This document shows, in pieces, positions 1 through 10,599 of a stretch of DNA of 64,000 nt. Source of the DNA: Paraescarpia echinospica (lineage: Eukaryota; Annelida; Polychaeta; Sabellida; Siboglinidae); the NCBI GenBank assembly GCA_020002185.1, contig CM034531.1:89802288-89866287 (forward strand). The letters are read 5' to 3'. The first letter of the stretch is position 1, and every line of letters starts with the position of its first letter. The position numbers and the translations under genes were made by a program. Below the pieces are notes generated by a model. The model ran no database searches, was not told the origin of the DNA, and saw nothing but the letters and a program-made list of their open reading frames with translations.

Positions 1-244
1 TGTTCTTTTCTACCCTCGAGCAATTCGAATCTGGAATATGATTCCACCACCGATTACTGAACTAGAAAGCCCCATAGCGTTTCAAACAGCAATCATGAAC
101 CTCCCTTTCACCACACCCAATCATCTAAAGTGCCTATAAAACAAACAAACTACCCACAACGCATGCGCACAAACAAGCACCATACAACTCCTGCGTTAGC
201 TCAAGTTTGGGCTGTTTGGAGTAAATCACCTAAGACCTAAGTAC
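1..244. other. Left flank, no gene seen
   Basis: I see no coding signal here. The second exon of the minus-strand peptide gene whose signal exon is at 245-305 would be expected near or beyond the left edge, but nothing in these bases encodes the cysteine pattern. Similarity to the second block (left of 41444) also stops here, so this may be outside the duplicated segment. Confidence 0.5.
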
Positions 245-305
245 CTTTCCTGGTCAACGAGGCCGACCAGACGACATAGACGAACGTCGCCACTAACAGC
301 ACCAC
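245..305 (-). CDS. Signal exon of a cysteine-rich peptide gene (partial, minus strand)
   Basis: On the minus strand this 61-nt exon lies between a pyrimidine-rich acceptor ending TTTCAG and a donor starting GTAC. It encodes a hydrophobic stretch (VVLLVATFVYVVWSA) followed by SLTRK and ends in phase 1. Length, phase and sequence match the signal exons at 7151-7211, 41444-41504 and 48868-48928. The mature-domain exon is not seen and may lie outside the window. The start codon is not visible in this exon, so an upstream exon is implied (higher coordinates; the 2700-2862 element is a candidate). Its orthologous position in the second block is a pseudogene, so this one may also be dead. Confidence 0.6.
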
Positions 306-357
306 CTGAAACAATACACAAATGCCTGGTAATATGACTGACTCCAGCAAGGCACCA

Positions 358-700
358 TCAAGTCAATACAAAGTCACAAGAAGACAGAGGGATGACCACA
401 GGAAGGCAACATGAAGGCAAAAGGACGACAACAAGAAGGCAACAGGAAAATAGCAGGCGGCAAGAGGAAGACAAAACGATGACTACTAAAGAACAACAGA
501 AAGACAAACGAAAACAACAGGAAGACAACAAGAATAATACAGGTAGACAATAGGAAACATCAGGAATACAACAGGGAGAACGACAAGAAGGCAACAGGAA
601 GAAACATGTAGGAGAAGAGAAAGATAATTGGAATAACACAACAATAAAATACCAACGCAACATCACGTCAATAGCAGTAGAACTGCAAAAAACAGCAACA
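358..700. repeat. Purine-rich degenerate tandem repeat, interrupted by a LINE
   Basis: Short degenerate units of the form ACAGGAAGACAACA repeat without a strict period. The same sequence type resumes at 2029-2170 after the LINE segment, and both parts recur at 41540-41880, 42764-42779 and 44340-44480. The LINE end therefore seems to have inserted into a continuous repeat tract before the block was duplicated. The long minus-strand open frame over it (358-765) is a by-product of composition. Confidence 0.7.
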
Positions 701-2028
701 CGAAACGTATGCAATTGGAAGAAAACATGAAAACCAAGGAAATTCAAGTCAACATCAAAGGGCAAAACATTGAAATTGTTAATTTATACAAATATCTTGG
801 TACTACAATCAACGTCAAACTAAGATGGGTTGATAATACAATGATACTATACAAAAAAGGCCAGCAAAGATTGTACTTCCTGAGAAAACTCAATGCAATG
901 CACGTTGACAGAAATATACTGTCTCTGTTTCACAATTCGTTTGTGAAAATTTGTATGACTTTCGGGTTTATTTGCTGGTGGGGAAATCCTTCAGTCAAAA
1001 ACAGAGGGAAATTAAATAAGCTATATACCACTTCTTGCAAGATCGCTGGATGTTGTACACCTGAAAACAGTTTACATCAATTGTACAAGTCGAGAACCCT
1101 GCATATGGCAAAGAAAATTTTATCTGACCCCACCCACTTTTTACACGACCAGTAGGACCTTCTGGGGTCATGTTCTAGTTAGACTTCCTGTCCGTTGCAC
1201 ACGAAGAAAAATGCAGTGTATTTTTGAGAAATGATTTTTTACAAAATTCACATGCTGTGACATAAGTGCATTTGAGTAGGGAGATTTTCATGTGTGATTG
1301 TAAAAGGTGTTGACTGTAAAATGGTGTATTTCTAGATAATTTCAATAAGCGGAAGGATATTTGGCAGCAATTTTCCTGTGTGACCTGTTTGCGGAGTAAT
1401 TCTTGCCGGCATTTGTAAATATTGACAGGTGTCACACATACATGCAATTTACGAGAGCTGGAAGTATGCATTTAAAAAAAATCTATCAGCATGTCAATAA
1501 GGTGATGATAACAGCAGGCGAGAAGTTAAAGCCATTTTATAGGCCACGTTTTCTTATAATCAGACAAAACGTTAACATGGTCGCCTATGGGAAAACCAAC
1601 AGTGTGCTGACCCCTTCTCCCCTCTGGAAGGAGGCACAGAATGCCAACTGTACGAACTCAGCGTGCCTTGAAATAATTAATTCTATCTTCTATCACGTTC
1701 CTGAACCAGTCATAGATACATCACATCATTAATCAATGTTTTCACTGTCTTTTAATATTGGTGTAGTGTTTTAGCATATTTATTCATACTGTTTTAATGT
1801 GTCTAATTTATTTATTATTGCAGGCACGTCATGATCTAATGATTTTCATGATTCATGATTGTATTATTATCTATATACAACACTCAGTATTACTAATTAG
1901 CAACTGTTTACTTACTTGATTCTATCATGTACATACAGCAATGTGATTTAAATACTATATTTAATTATGCTCCTTCCTCAATGCAAAATGTATTTCCTTT
2001 TTGTGGACAAATAAAGTTATTATTATTA
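700..2028 (+). mobile_element. L2-like LINE, 3' end of reverse transcriptase ORF plus UTR
   Basis: The frame at 724-1100 shows the C-terminal region of a non-LTR reverse transcriptase: a YLGTTI block, then QRLYFLRKL, then a WWGN block, a layout familiar from fish and invertebrate L2/Rex-type LINEs. The catalytic core is absent, so this is a 5'-truncated copy. A 3' UTR of about 900 bp ends in AATAAAGTTATTATTATTATT at 2005-2028, an ATT-repeat tail typical of this class. The element interrupts the purine-rich repeat and is shared by both blocks, so insertion preceded the segmental duplication. Confidence 0.75.
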
Positions 2029-2290
2029 TTTAGACAACAGGAACACAACATGAAGGCAACAGCAAGACAATCGTAAGACAAGAGCAAGACAACGCAATAC
2101 AACGCAAGACAAGAGCTATACAACGCAAGACAACCGCTAGACAACGGAAGTCAACAACAAGATTACTTAGAGGAAAACAATAGGACAAGAGCCGCCCCGC
2201 AGTTGTACAAAGACATGCACACAACGTTCCTGTCTTGCAGTTCGTCTTGATATAACCACTCGGGATCAAAGCGTTTGTAATAAAGTCATT
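2029..2290. repeat. Purine-rich repeat, continuation
   Basis: Units like AAGACAACGC continue the tract seen at 358-700. The AACAC at 2044-2048 is the single-copy empty site for the solo LTR found in the second block. A short AATAAA-containing stretch follows near 2278. I see no protein gene. Confidence 0.6.
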
Positions 2291-2699
2291 TTGTTGCTCA
2301 TCAGTTTAAGATCTGGTCCTGCATTTGCTGATTAATGATTTGTGTTATTGGCTGGGAATTTACATGGTCGAAATTTTGGAATACAACAAAGGCAGTGTTT
2401 CGTTCCAAAACTACAATATTTTTTGATTATTTGTGTTTTACTTTTTTTATTGAACGTCATTTTGCAATCTGCTTATGTATAGTGGTAGGATTAGTGTACA
2501 ATGCGCTAAATTCAGGTTTGGTGACTTAAAGCTTTTGGCATAAAATGCAATAATAATTTAATGTAAGCATGAATCGAGCAACAACAGTTTAGCAACATAT
2601 ACAATAATTATATCATTTACCAACATGTTCTTCATATCGAATTCTCGATTTTACTCAAGACAATAATTTTGTGCAATATCGCGATACTTCAACTTTTCG

Positions 2700-2862
2700 C
2701 TTCTAAGTAAGATTAGCAGGTGACTTCAGCGATGCTTATCTAGTTTCTGACACATTCATCCAGGCAGCTGGTTATATACTCTTTCTGTCGGATGTTTTCA
2801 TTTACAAAGTCTCCCACGCTGTTATTTAGAAATAGAGCACCACGTGCCAAGTAGCTGACCGG
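2700..2862 (-). other. Conserved 165-bp element, minus copy; possible leader exon
   Basis: The reverse complement matches 5985-6165 and 47395-47575 (plus) and 45015-45180 (minus). On the minus strand it reads GDFVNEN, then KEY, then SCLDEC, then a stop. The C-x3-C preceded by KEY recalls the start of the mature peptides, but this may be chance. It lies upstream of the minus-strand signal exon at 245-305, just as the plus copy lies upstream of the signal exon at 7151. A leader or UTR exon is the attractive reading; a dispersed repeat is the alternative. The plus copies end at a strong donor (CAG|GTAGGG) that this copy lacks. Confidence 0.45.
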
Positions 2863-3899
2863 GCCATTATGACTGCTCGCTAACCGCAGGTCACCTCAAC
2901 GTGACCAATGTTCGGAGAACGGATTTGTGGGTGACATCTACGCAATCAACTCTTTGGAGTATAGTCTTATTTACATTGACCAGGCAAGAATTGTTGTGAC
3001 ATGAATGTAGAAGAAACATTCACTGTTCCAAGTGGCCTGTCCTACCCAACAATAAAACACTTCAGATAAAAGCAAAGTATGTGCCACGACAAAAACTGTA
3101 TACTGACTGGGTCAAGAGTTCTCGAATGCAGGGTATTGGCGAGCTGTGTACATCAAAGGAAATGAAGACCCTCTCTATGTTCAGGTAATATACAAGTCAA
3201 GCCATGCTGACTTGATTAACGTTCGTAGAACTGTCTCTTGACAACGTTTGCCTGTTGATGCTACACTAATGTCGACGGCATATCCCAGGAAATAAAATGC
3301 ATACTTGTGCAATAATCTAGAAATCAGGAGGCATACGTGCCTCTGAACATGGGCGTTCATTCCGCGTGGATAGTACACACCGGAGGCCATAACATGCACA
3401 GTCCGTATTCGACGAGCGTCATTGTTAACGTCTGGTTACATACTAGCAAAACTGTGCACGCATTTAAGTGCAATAAAAAAAGTTATTATTATTGATATCA
3501 TTGTCATTATTGCTGTTATTATTGTTATTGCTAATATCTGACGGGTTTTTGTCTGGCATTTAGCATATTTTATTATTATGTAAAGTAGTGCTTCGAATTG
3601 ATGTATATTGATTTTATTGCCATTTAAGTCTGTAATAATTTCGCGTACTACATTTAGCCGTCCACCATGCTTATAGAAATGTTGCAGTATTTATTGTGAG
3701 GAACATTACTTTGTTGTGACGATACGAATCGGTTATTGAACTATGCTATTCATGTTGTCATTTATAGTTATGTGTGAGTGTGTGTAGTGACGGAACTCAA
3801 TCTAGCTAACATCAGGAAGCATATCCCGTCAACAACAATCATTAACGGGGTACGAGTTTAATCAACAGACCCAGGTTGTGAATCTAATTCACTCAGAGT
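2863..3899. other. Non-coding part of block 1
   Basis: AT-rich sequence matching about 45181-46110, including an ATT microsatellite near 3480-3540. No supported gene; the 72-codon minus-strand frame at 3181-3399 has a counterpart at 45495-45719 but shows no domain or codon signal I can defend. Confidence 0.5.
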
Positions 3900-4320
3900 G
3901 TGACAATAAAGACAATGCCAGTGACATTTAGGACAACGTCCGTGACAATGACGGTAATGACATAAGAAGATGGGGCAATGCCAGTGACAGTGAGGACATC
4001 GTCGGTGACAATTAAGAAAATAAGAGCGCCACTGAGGATATTACCAGTGACAAATAGTGACCGCCGTTTTAGGCGTTTCAACAAACATTCTGGCATGTTA
4101 TGGAAACCGATGCCAGATGTAATCCACAACATACTTATTAGTGGTATACGTATGCCCTGGTCAAAGGTATCCGCTGCAAGTAGTGAAGCTGGGTCTCAGT
4201 TTAACACGCTGCAAACCTGCTACAGGTCACGTCATGGCGGACTGTTGATACTGGTCAGGTCATCTCGTCTTCTTTGTTCTCCTTGGTCACTTACGTAGTG
4301 CGGTTCACAGTAAATCGTCC
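3900..4320. repeat. Segment shared with the giant palindrome
   Basis: This stretch, present in block 1 but not block 2, resembles 51340-51720 and its mirror 58452-58832. Both have GACAATG/CAGTGA units followed by a stretch with AACAAACATTCTG and ATGCCCTGGTCAA. It suggests that the palindrome arms contain a third remnant of the same block. The open frames on both strands here are not convincing genes. Confidence 0.55.
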
Positions 4321-4969
4321 ATTTCCAGTTGCTTTCTTAATTTATTAATGATTTCCATGTCTTGTGTTATCACAGCTCAACAGATTCAACGATCATTTTC
4401 TAAGTGCATTTCTTGCCAGCAAACACGGTTTGTTTGACAGATCACAATTATTATATGGGATTTAACGACGAGTGATAATCTTAATGATAATTTAAAATAA
4501 TATTCTTACTCATAATCATATATCAAATAGGAATTTCAATACATTTAATGTAGCAGTTGGTCCAAATGAGTCGATTCAAACAAAACACTTAAAGGTTGAT
4601 TTACGAGCTACAACAATTGTACAGTCACAAGCATCTTGATAACTATTTTTTGAACGTTCGGAACGTCACCATGTTTTATTGAAATAATATACACAATCAG
4701 ATACACTAAGGCTAACAATTTTGAGCTGTGACAACTAAAATATGAACACTGCACAAGAATGACAACACTCATCCTAAGTAAATTGTCAGAATTATACACG
4801 TTTTGATAATATTCCATCAGTATTACCATCACGATAATCAGCACTATGCAAAGTATTGAAGCTATGTTGAAACTTTCAGCTGTGGTTATTCAACATGTGA
4901 AAATAGCAAAAGAAAATGAACAATAAAAAATACATTGTCAAAACAACAACAGAACATAACCACGACAAA

Positions 4970-5335
4970 TCATTGTGTGTGTATGTGTGTGTATATGTTT
5001 ATGTGCGTGTATGTGTGTGTATGTATGTGTGTGTGTGTATGTGTGTGTGTATGTGTGTGTGTATGTATGTATATTAGAGTGTATGTGTACGTGTGTGTGT
5101 ATGTGTGTTTATGTGTGTATGTGTGTGTATGTGTGTGTGTATGTGTGTGTATGTGTGTGTATGTGTGTTCGTGTGTGTGTGTATGTGTGTGTATGTGTGT
5201 GTGCTTGTGTGTTTGTGTGTTTGTGTGTGTATGTATGTGTGTATGTGTGCATGTGTGTGTGTCTCTGTGTGTGTATGTTTGTGTGTGTGTGTTTGGGTGT
5301 GTGTATGTGTGTGAGTATGTGTGCGTATGTGAGCA
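4970..5335. repeat. TG/TATG microsatellite
   Basis: A degenerate GTGTGTAT tract of about 365 bp. The counterpart in block 2 (46558-46792) has drifted to GTGCGTGT. Four overlapping open frames here are simple-repeat translations. The sequence just right of it (5340-5460) ends in AATAAACTGATAAATTC, also conserved in block 2. Confidence 0.95.
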
Positions 5336-5984
5336 GTAAGTTCAGTAATAAGCCCCTTTGCGTTTCCAGAGAATATTCTGAGTTACTCTGCAATTATGCT
5401 CTTATGTGTAATAACATTCTATCTATGTAACCAAATAAACTGATAAATTCATTCATAACTATTTATTATCCGTTGCAACTATCACCAGATTTAAGTATTT
5501 TTATTATCTGGTGATTCTATATCATATAACGACGTTAAACGTTAAAGCGTTATTTCATCTGTTCAAACCCGACGCGCGTGAGTAGGATGATGTGCTGTTA
5601 TTAAGACGTAATTCAAATAACCTATTGGCGTACTGAGAAACACAGAGGAGGGAGTCTTGAGTAGGTTGGTCGGGGCAACGTGAGCCGTAGCATGTAGCGA
5701 GAAGTCTTGATGGTGATGTCCAGGTAATTTGATGTGCTTTGATTACAAACAAATGACGCTCGATGTAAACACACATTGTTTCTCGTAATAATTTATACAT
5801 ACTTATGACTGGAGTGTTATCATTGCATAGCTAAATTGTACCTTATTTATTCTGTACATCAAAAAAGTGTCAGCTCAATGACATGATCAAAGCATAAGTT
5901 CTACGAATGTTGAAAAAATCGAGGTGATCCTTATGTATGAATCATCTATGTATCAACAGTCATGCTTTCTCTTCCGGTCCTTTG

Positions 5985-6198
5985 CACACGGCGCTCTATT
6001 TCTAAATAACAACTGCGTGGGAGACATTGTCAATGAAAACACCTGGCGGATAATGTATTTAACTAGCTGCCTGGACCAATGTGTCAGAACTCATCCAAGC
6101 ATCGCTGAAGTCGTATCAGAACCTAGCCAAGCATCGCTGAAGTCACCTTCTAATCTTAGAAGTTACCAACGAAGAGAAAGACAATCAGGTAGGGTCGA
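5985..6198 (+). other. Candidate leader exon of the plus-strand peptide gene
   Basis: This is the plus-strand copy of the 165-bp element. It ends at a consensus donor, AATCAG|GTAGGG, at 6188/6189, and the same donor is conserved in block 2 at 47600/47601. The next strong acceptor is the TTTCAG before the signal exon at 7151. The splice join is plausible, but no start codon in frame with the signal peptide is evident, so it could be a 5' UTR exon or unrelated. A small internal duplication (GAACCTAGCCAAGCATCGCT and a variant) sits at about 6092-6143. Confidence 0.4.
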
Positions 6199-6599
6199 GA
6201 ATTTATTCACAAGCTACTGATGAACAACTAATTTCACAAAATACCATTGCTTATCCACAACAGTTATAGTTATGTGAAGTAAACCTCTGCAATGGTACGA
6301 AGAGCTGCCATTGCTCCCTATACAAATGTTGGTAAAACTACGTGATTGGTGAACATGTTGACACTTTTGAAAACGTGTCTGCAATCGTTTTCACATATTC
6401 TTTTTAAATACATAATTACAATGTACATTTCATTCATTAATAAATTCTACCCAGGTAGCAAAAGCCAAACACGTATTCCAGATGCAATTATTAGTATTGT
6501 TTTTGCGTTTCACCAGAATATCCACATTGAAGAACCGCGTTGTGTTATAAGACCCTTCAGTAGCATCGAGCAATATCAATATGAACTCTATTTTGGTAA

Positions 6600-7060
6600 G
6601 TTAATTGGACTTATTCGTATTTGTTACATTGCAATCTCTTGTCACGCTACCTTCATCCCCCTTCTATTTTATAGGACTACTTTGCATTTTCTTCGGATTC
6701 AGTTGTTTTCTGTTACCAGTAGCGTTTCCCATATGCCTTTGTCCGTGCCAGTGTTCCCTTTCCGTATATACAGGTTAGTACCACGGCTTCCAACCCTTTC
6801 CCTTCCGTTGTTTCTTCAGCTTACTGTCCCACATAACGACGTCCACCCACTATTCTGTCATTCCTGCTTGAACCTACCTCTCTACTTCCTCACTACTTCC
6901 TCAACCATCACGCACTGTTCCGCTCAATACACAACGCTGTTCATTTTGTTTAATGTTGTTTCCGTTAACAACAGTATATATGCAGATCCACCTCCTATTC
7001 ACCTATCAAAGGTATTTCATTCGTCTCCAGATTCGTTCGGAGTTCGTGTTTTCTAAACGT
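6600..7060 (-). mobile_element. Degraded RTE-like LINE fragment
   Basis: The minus strand contains broken stretches such as KTFRKHELR and EVDLHI plus a later KLKKQ stretch, a layout seen between the active-site and thumb regions of RTE-like reverse transcriptases. Block 2 carries the same fragment (48200-48780) in better state, with ENKLVRRICKIFLKNR and DWLKKHL. Frameshifts and stops are frequent. The 236-codon plus-strand frame over this region is its antisense shadow. Confidence 0.5.
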
Positions 7061-7150
7061 CTTTCTCCATTCTTGCATTATTCCATTTTTGTCTTTGTTA
7101 TTTGACACCAGTCTGCGGTTTATATATAATTAATTGTTGAAACGTTTCAG

Positions 7151-7717
7151 GTGGCACTCCTGGTGGCGACCTTCGTCACTGTCATCTACTCGGTACCGAC
7201 GAATCGAAAAGGTACACTTTACGTAATATAAAACTAATTATAACAATTTCTACGTTAATTATGTTTGAAAAATGAGTAATTATAGTAATTCTTTGTTTGC
7301 TTTTATGTGTTTGTGTGCGTGGGTGCGTGCGTACTGACGTGCGTGTGTGCGTGTGCGTGAGTGCGTGTGTGCGTGTGTGTGTGTGTGTGCGTGCGTGCGT
7401 GCTTGCGCAGGTAGGTGCTTGCGGATGTGGGTGGAGGCCAGCGAACATTATAATGTTCTGTGTTTGTACGAGAGCGTTTAGGCATTTGCGAGAATTCTTG
7501 CGTTGATATGTATAGTAATGTAACTTATGAACGTCCAATATGAATTGTTTTAGATATCGAGAAAGAGTATCAAGGATGTATGCACCTCTGTGACAAAGAC
7601 CTCGCCTATTGCATCTCAACGTGTGACAACCAGTTTAAAGTTGACAATGACGTGAACGTTTGCGAGCACACATGCTACGCATACAAAGAATACTGCGTTG
7701 TGCACTGTTTTCATTAA
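7151..7717 (+). CDS. Secreted eight-cysteine peptide, block 1 copy
   Basis: Two exons are supported: 7151-7211 (61 nt, hydrophobic signal core VALLVATFVTVIYS then VPTNRK) and 7554-7717 (mature domain, stop TAA at 7715-7717), joined in phase 1 through GT...TAG. The mature part begins DIEKEYQG and has eight cysteines spaced C-x3-C-x6-C-x3-C-x12-C-x3-C-x6-C-x3-C, ending CFH. Within each half, cysteines at i, i+4, i+11 and i+15 would lie on one face of a helix, so two disulfide-zipped helices is my structural guess. No start codon lies in frame just before 7151 and the preceding TTTCAG is a good acceptor, so a 5' exon is implied (possibly 5985-6198). A polyadenylation signal follows at 7871. Likely secreted; function unknown. 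I do not recognise a named family. Confidence 0.75.
7305..7405. repeat. GTGC/GTGT microsatellite inside the peptide-gene intron
   Basis: Mixed GTGCGTGT units lie in the intron between the signal and mature exons. The block 2 intron keeps only a short TGTGTG remnant near 49160-49200, so the tract length differs between the copies. Confidence 0.85.
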
Positions 7718-7870
7718 CAGTTGTATCATAGACTTTCTCCGACAAGACGCCTTCCTGCTCATGAAGGAGACTCACATTGTCGTCATTGGCTAATATGCCT
7801 TGTATATATGACACATTCAACATCTCAACTACTTTCCCGTGAAAATGTGAAGTGCTTATTTAACCGATAC

Positions 7871-7876
7871 AATAAA
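7871..7876 (+). promoter_or_regulatory. Polyadenylation signal of the block 1 peptide gene
   Basis: AATAAA lies 154 nt after the stop codon and is conserved in block 2 at 49605-49610, with a strongly conserved 3' UTR between stop and signal in both copies. Confidence 0.75.
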
Positions 7877-8344
7877 AAATGAAAACTATATTGTCTTGTC
7901 GTGTCATTATTATTATATGTTACAACTGACGTACCCACATTGAGTAAAAGAATAAAATGGAAAGTAGTATTCACAATTCCTCAGAAGATCAGGTTTCACA
8001 AAGATGACAACACTCGGACTCTTGACAAACTAATGTGTATATTATATTATTATTATATTATATAAATAGTTACATCCTCCCTTCTGGCGGTTCTGCTCAG
8101 AATGGCAATCGTGTTCTTGTTACATCTTGTATACACAGTGAATCTTACCTTGAAACAACATAAACGATAGATTAACCTAAGATTGCGTCGTTCAACAGTT
8201 CTCATACAATTGCACACATTGGGCATTTTAATAAATGCCCAACGACTGATGGTTTGAGCGTCGTGTCTACCTCTACAGTCCGTTTTTAAAAAATAATAAT
8301 AAATTTATTTAAGTTGTAAAGATACAAGACTGAGTAATGCAGTT

Positions 8345-9370
8345 TCAAAATAGTATTGTAGTGCAACTTAGGAGATTCTTATGAAATCCGAAAGGGCTTA
8401 TAGTGAAACCATCAACGATAGTAGTTATGTTACTCCCCGCGATAGGTGTACCTACGTACACGAACTCGCCGCGGTCGTTCCATCGACACAACGGGTCGGT
8501 TTTCAGTTTCTCAACCAGGAGGCGGGCTTTTCCTTTCAGACTTTTCGGCACGCTTTCCACGATCTCGCGCTCTATACCGCTCGGCTCCGTCGGCGGCGGC
8601 GGGGGCGGCGGCTGGGCTTCCTCGGTCGTCGTCTCCCCTTTCACCACGGACACGCGTACCGGTTGCTGCGCCCGCGACGCCTCCATGGTGTTGTAGCGAC
8701 TCAGCAATACAAATAACCGTACGCAGGCGCAAATTTTCCGATGTTTCCTGTTTCAGGTCCACCAGGAGATAGCCGTAGGCTTCTGACGTGGCATCTTTGA
8801 AGGCTTTCATCATGTACTTGATTCTACCCAGATACATCTGTTTCGCCAGGTGACCAACTTGGCCCGCGTCTCGGTGACTCTTGAACCGCACCATGCATTG
8901 TTTCTTCCATATTCGGAACGTACCTCCATCAACAACTTTCCCAGCATGTTTTGACCCTCTCTTCCTCCGAAGTCGCAACCCCAAAAGGCCTCTTTCGACG
9001 GTACCCACTCCACCAATTCGACGTCCCCGGTAGTCAACAGGGCGTCTCTCAACGTTTTCGTCGCTCCGAACTTAGCCATCAACAGAGCCTTCATACACTC
9101 GACCCTAACGGTATCCCATTCGTCCCCCGTTCTCGTTTTCTTGATGATGTAACTTCGTCGCTACGCTATGTAGGCCGACCACGACTCTTTGATATACTCC
9201 GCGCATACTTCGTCTTCATTAAACATCGCCTTTCTAAACTGGTAGGCGTGCTCGACCGACCTGAACACCCGGCCGTACGCCTCGACTCGGCACAGGAAGA
9301 AATTTGACAGGACGGAGGTCGAGCCACCGAAACGTATAGCCGTATCCTCTCTACCGGCTTTATGCAACTG
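8345..9370 (-). pseudogene. NADAR (YbiA-like) domain gene, broken, with extra downstream segments
   Basis: The minus strand from 9367 encodes RFGGSTSVLSNFF and then VFRSVEHAYQFRKAMF, the start of a NADAR domain; in the same frame from 9094 come AKFGATKTLRDALLTTGD, FWGCDFGG and LGKLLMEVR, its C-terminal half. A single in-frame stop (9161-9163) separates the halves. NADAR proteins of the YbiA type act on riboflavin-pathway intermediates or ADP-ribosylated targets. After the domain, a different frame carries YLGRIKYMMKAFKDAT and YGYLLVDLKQ, then a third segment (8345-8707) with VPKSLKGKARLLVEKLK and VYVGTPIAGSNI. I recall similar segments in repetitive invertebrate ORFs, so this may be part of a mobile-element-like array rather than a host enzyme. 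The region is clearly more GC-rich than its AT-rich neighbours. Confidence 0.6.
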
Positions 9371-9420
9371 ACAACGTTTCGTGCATACTTTTCTCCAGCG
9401 CCGGTCTCACCTCTTTAAGC

Positions 9421-10599
9421 TTCGATACCACTAGCTACGCTATATATACCACTGGCCTAAAGTGTCTTAATACTTCCCAGTACTTTTTCGTTCACTAGAG
9501 GCGCTACTGTCTACGTTAGCATTACACATAACCGCAAGAGGTCAGCACTATACACTTACATGACAGGTCATTAATCATAATTTGTTCACAAGTAGGAATC
9601 CTCAGGAATGACTGATCTTAAACCCTTTGATGTCCTTTGATGTTTTATTCCGGATGGATAACGAGAACCCCCTGATAACTACTAACGATAAAACAAATTT
9701 AATGGTAAACAGTAATTATTAATTAAAACAATATTGTCATTAATGAAAATTAAACGCTTAAACAAGACAGCCTTTCAACATGTTATCTATTCATCTACTT
9801 AACTAGGTTTGTTTAAATCCAGAAGTTATTACATTTGTGGCTTACCTTTGTGTAATATACAATGCTCCGTCATGTTCAGTTGGGGGAGGGTATCGGCGAT
9901 GGACTGAAATACCTATCATATATAAACAGTGAGATAAGATCGGGGAATTGCTATGCTAATCTAGATAGTAGTGATGACGCTGCCCCGCGGATGCGTCAAA
10001 ATAGTCAGTAATACGTTCACTTAATCATATCACTAAACTGTTATTTATGCGATCAGATCATCAGAATAACTGCTGGTTTCACAAGATAATTTTGTTTACT
10101 AAATTTACAATATAGCAAAAGGATGCAATACTCTCCACAATATGTTCATCACAGGCGCTTAATAATAATAATAATAACACTCTTTGTTAACGATTAACTG
10201 TCTAACAGTTGTGAGTTTAAGCCATACATGTACAGGTAAATTTAAGTAAAGGGCTAAACGAATTAATTACATAACAAATATATTGCATAATATAACAAAG
10301 GTATATGTAATATATTAAATATTTCACCAATCTGCTGTGAAGCTCGAATAACGAATCATCCAATTATTAAACGAAACCACACTAATAGAAGTAGGCTATT
10401 AGTTATTTGACTAAATGTTGAACGTTGTAATCACATACCATTACGATTTTAACATTCGCGGTCTTTTATGACATGCAATAATCCGTTGTATCTCGATTTA
10501 ACTAACTTTTTATAACTGTTAATCATGTTATGTCATCCATATTTCATATTTCAAATTTTAAGATGTATTGGTGTTTTTGTTATATGAACTAAATATTAT
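9421..10599. other. AT-rich intergenic stretch
   Basis: No supported gene. It holds short AT-rich runs and an AAT microsatellite near 10161-10176. It separates the NADAR remnant from the glutamine-synthetase-like locus. Confidence 0.5.

Larger units (their letters stand above)
245..8300. repeat. Segmental block, copy 1
   Basis: This block is repeated in direct orientation at about 41444-50000. Matching landmarks in order are the minus-strand signal exon (245-305 and 41444-41504), a purine-rich repeat (358-700 and 41540-41880), an L2-like LINE end (700-2028 and 41880-42765), a minus-strand 165-bp element (2700-2862 and 45015-45180), a TG-rich microsatellite (4970-5335 and 46558-46792), a plus-strand version of that element (5985-6198 and 47395-47601), an RTE-like fragment, and the plus-strand peptide gene with its polyadenylation signal. 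Copy 1 has extra sequence at about 3780-4560; copy 2 has an extra solo LTR. Identity judged by eye is roughly 80-90 percent. Confidence 0.85.

Noticed and set aside
358..765. 135-codon minus-strand Cys/Ser-rich ORF (and 41567-41833)
   Set aside because: Produced by the purine-rich tandem repeat; the C and S come from GGAAGACAAC-type units read in reverse.
2700..2862. A further complete cysteine-rich peptide exon
   Set aside because: Only one C-x3-C and a stop soon after; the resemblance to the start of the mature domain may be chance, so it is listed only as a conserved element.
4935..5430. Several cysteine/valine-rich open frames (and threonine/histidine-rich ones on the other strand)
   Set aside because: They are translations of TG/TATG microsatellites. 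The same holds at 16743-17010, 29077-29460, 31499-32279, 32521-32741, 46500-46898 and 50109-50602. The apparent cysteine richness is unrelated to the peptide family.
6346..7056. 236-codon plus-strand ORF
   Set aside because: It is antisense to a decayed RTE-like LINE and is not conserved as an open frame in block 2.
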